A stretch of 15,518 bases of DNA from Acidobacteriota bacterium (GTDB lineage: Bacteria > Acidobacteriota > Terriglobia > Terriglobales > Acidobacteriaceae). The stretch is from positions 1 to 15,518 of the forward strand of contig JAJZMO010000211.1 of NCBI GenBank assembly GCA_021798235.1, read 5' to 3'. Each line of letters opens with the position of its first letter. Position 1 is the stretch's first letter. Positions 14,692-15,518 of this stretch are shown here, piece after piece. The notes below the pieces were generated by a model. The model saw only the letters and a program-made list of their open reading frames with translations, was not told the DNA's origin and ran no database searches. A program made the translations under genes and the position numbers.

Positions 14692-15518
14692 CTATGCCGT
14701 CAACCGTGCGAACAACAGGTCGATGGTCTTCTCCCGCCGCAGTTGTTCTCGAATTCTATTCAGCCCGCCATCCTCCGTCAAACGCTTGCGCAGCGCATCG
14801 ATGGGTTCGCGCGACTGGTACGAGAGCATCAGCAATTGCTGTTCCACTTCCTCATCGTTCAAGGCAACGGATTCTAAATCCGCAATGCGATCCAGAATCA
14901 GCAGGCCCTGCACCTCTTGCAATGCGCTGTCGCGCTGGGCGGTGCGCAGGCGATCAAAGTCCAGCGCGCGCATCTGTTCGGTGGTCATGCCTTGCGCAGC
15001 CAGTGCGCGCAGTCCACGATCCAGGCGCACATCCACCTGTTGCTGCACCAGCGACTCTGGCACGGGGAAGGTAAAGCGTGCGGCCAGGGCTTCGAGCAGC
15101 TTATCCTTGGCCTCGCCCTCCATGTGGCGACGCTTCTGCCCAGCCAGGCGCTCGCGCAGCTTCTCTTCAAAGGCGGCAAAGCTGTCGAACTCACCCAATT
15201 GCTTGGCGAATTCGTCATCGAGCGCGGGCAGATTCTTCTTCTGCAGGCTCTTGACCTCAATGTCATAGGAAACAGTCTTGCCCGCCAGACGCGGCTCGCT
15301 GAATTCTGCTGGATAGGTGACGTCGAATTGCATTTGCTGGCCGACTTTGGCCCCGCGCAGTGCCTGCGTAAAGGCCTCGACCGTGTTTTTGCCGCCAATC
15401 TCGACGGTCGCGTCCTCGCCCTCAATTGGACGCGTAGGCGCATCGGCGGTATCGCCCTGCACCTGGCCCTGAAAGCGGATCACGGCGTAGTCGCCATCAA
15501 CCAGCGCGCGCTCCTCGG
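14692..15518 (-). CDS. tig: trigger factor, C-terminal part (partial)
   Basis: Ribosome-associated chaperone and peptidyl-prolyl isomerase that meets nascent chains at the exit tunnel. The frame runs to the right edge without a credible start, so the N-terminal ribosome-binding domain is outside the window. About 275 residues are visible. The end of the FKBP-like PPIase domain is seen (VDGDYAVIRFQG, then LAGKTVSYDIEV), followed by the family junction LPALDDEFAKQLGEF and the helical C-terminal arms rich in Arg, Glu and Gln. A GTG at 15481-15483 is internal to the PPIase domain and is not the start. The stop is TAG at 14692-14694. Its place ahead of clpP and clpX is the classical tig-clpP-clpX order. 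Confidence 0.95.
   Translation of the reverse strand, partial: EERALVDGDYAVIRFQGQVQGDTADAPTRPIEGEDATVEIGGKNTVEAFTQALRGAKVGQQMQFDVTYPAEFSEPRLAGKTVSYDIEVKSLQKKNLPALDDEFAKQLGEFDSFAAFEEKLRERLAGQKRRHMEGEAKDKLLEALAARFTFPVPESLVQQQVDVRLDRGLRALAAQGMTTEQMRALDFDRLRTAQRDSALQEVQGLLILDRIADLESVALNDEEVEQQLLMLSYQSREPIDALRKRLTEDGGLNRIREQLRREKTIDLLFARLTA

Noticed and set aside
1..15518. CRISPR array, tRNA or rRNA genes, IS element
   Set aside because: No regularly spaced repeats, cloverleaf-like gene, conserved rRNA segment, transposase or terminal inverted repeats were seen by eye on either strand.

Overview
The window reads as a chromosomal segment of a GC-rich Gram-negative bacterium, most likely an Acidobacteriota member of the Terriglobia/Acidobacteriaceae type. 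This placement rests on gene content and style: a SecF with an enlarged periplasmic domain, a TonB-ExbB-ExbD-ExbD-TPR cluster, and palindromic intergenic repeats with GGGGCACCC cores that I associate with that group. It is an inference; no 16S or other phylogenetic marker was computed. No tRNA, rRNA, CRISPR array, insertion sequence or prophage gene is visible.

Left part, plus strand. The 3' end of tgt (queuosine tRNA modification) is followed by yajC, secD and secF, the accessory SecDF-YajC complex that uses the proton gradient to drive late steps of protein export. After a 160-base gap with a possible promoter comes a second proton-driven system: a TonB-family protein, ExbB and two ExbD paralogues. 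This is an inner-membrane motor expected to energise outer-membrane transporters. Hairpins lie between exbB and the first exbD. A long intrinsic terminator closes the cluster, with its stem starting inside the last exbD codons and the stop codon near its loop. A TPR-repeat exported protein follows, ending at a near-perfect terminator at 7705-7740 that could work in both directions.

Middle part, minus strand. A TolC-family outer-membrane efflux channel with no pump partner in view is followed by endonuclease IV (nfo), with all nine metal ligands present. Next come a small uncharacterised protein with a PD-(D/E)XK nuclease-like motif and a stand-alone type III polyketide synthase with an intact Cys-His-Asn triad. 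The intergenic stretches here carry palindromes and a REP-like element.

Right part, minus strand. The classical tig-clpP-clpX order: trigger factor (its N-terminal part lies outside the window), the ClpP protease and the ClpX unfoldase. This is the standard co-translational folding and ATP-dependent proteolysis operon.

Most of the window is conserved housekeeping sequence. I did not find a convincing wholly new system. The points most worth a second look are the RNA structures in the exb cluster, the paired ExbDs, a possible short leader frame before secD, the PD-(D/E)XK protein, the lone type III PKS and the intergenic repeat family.
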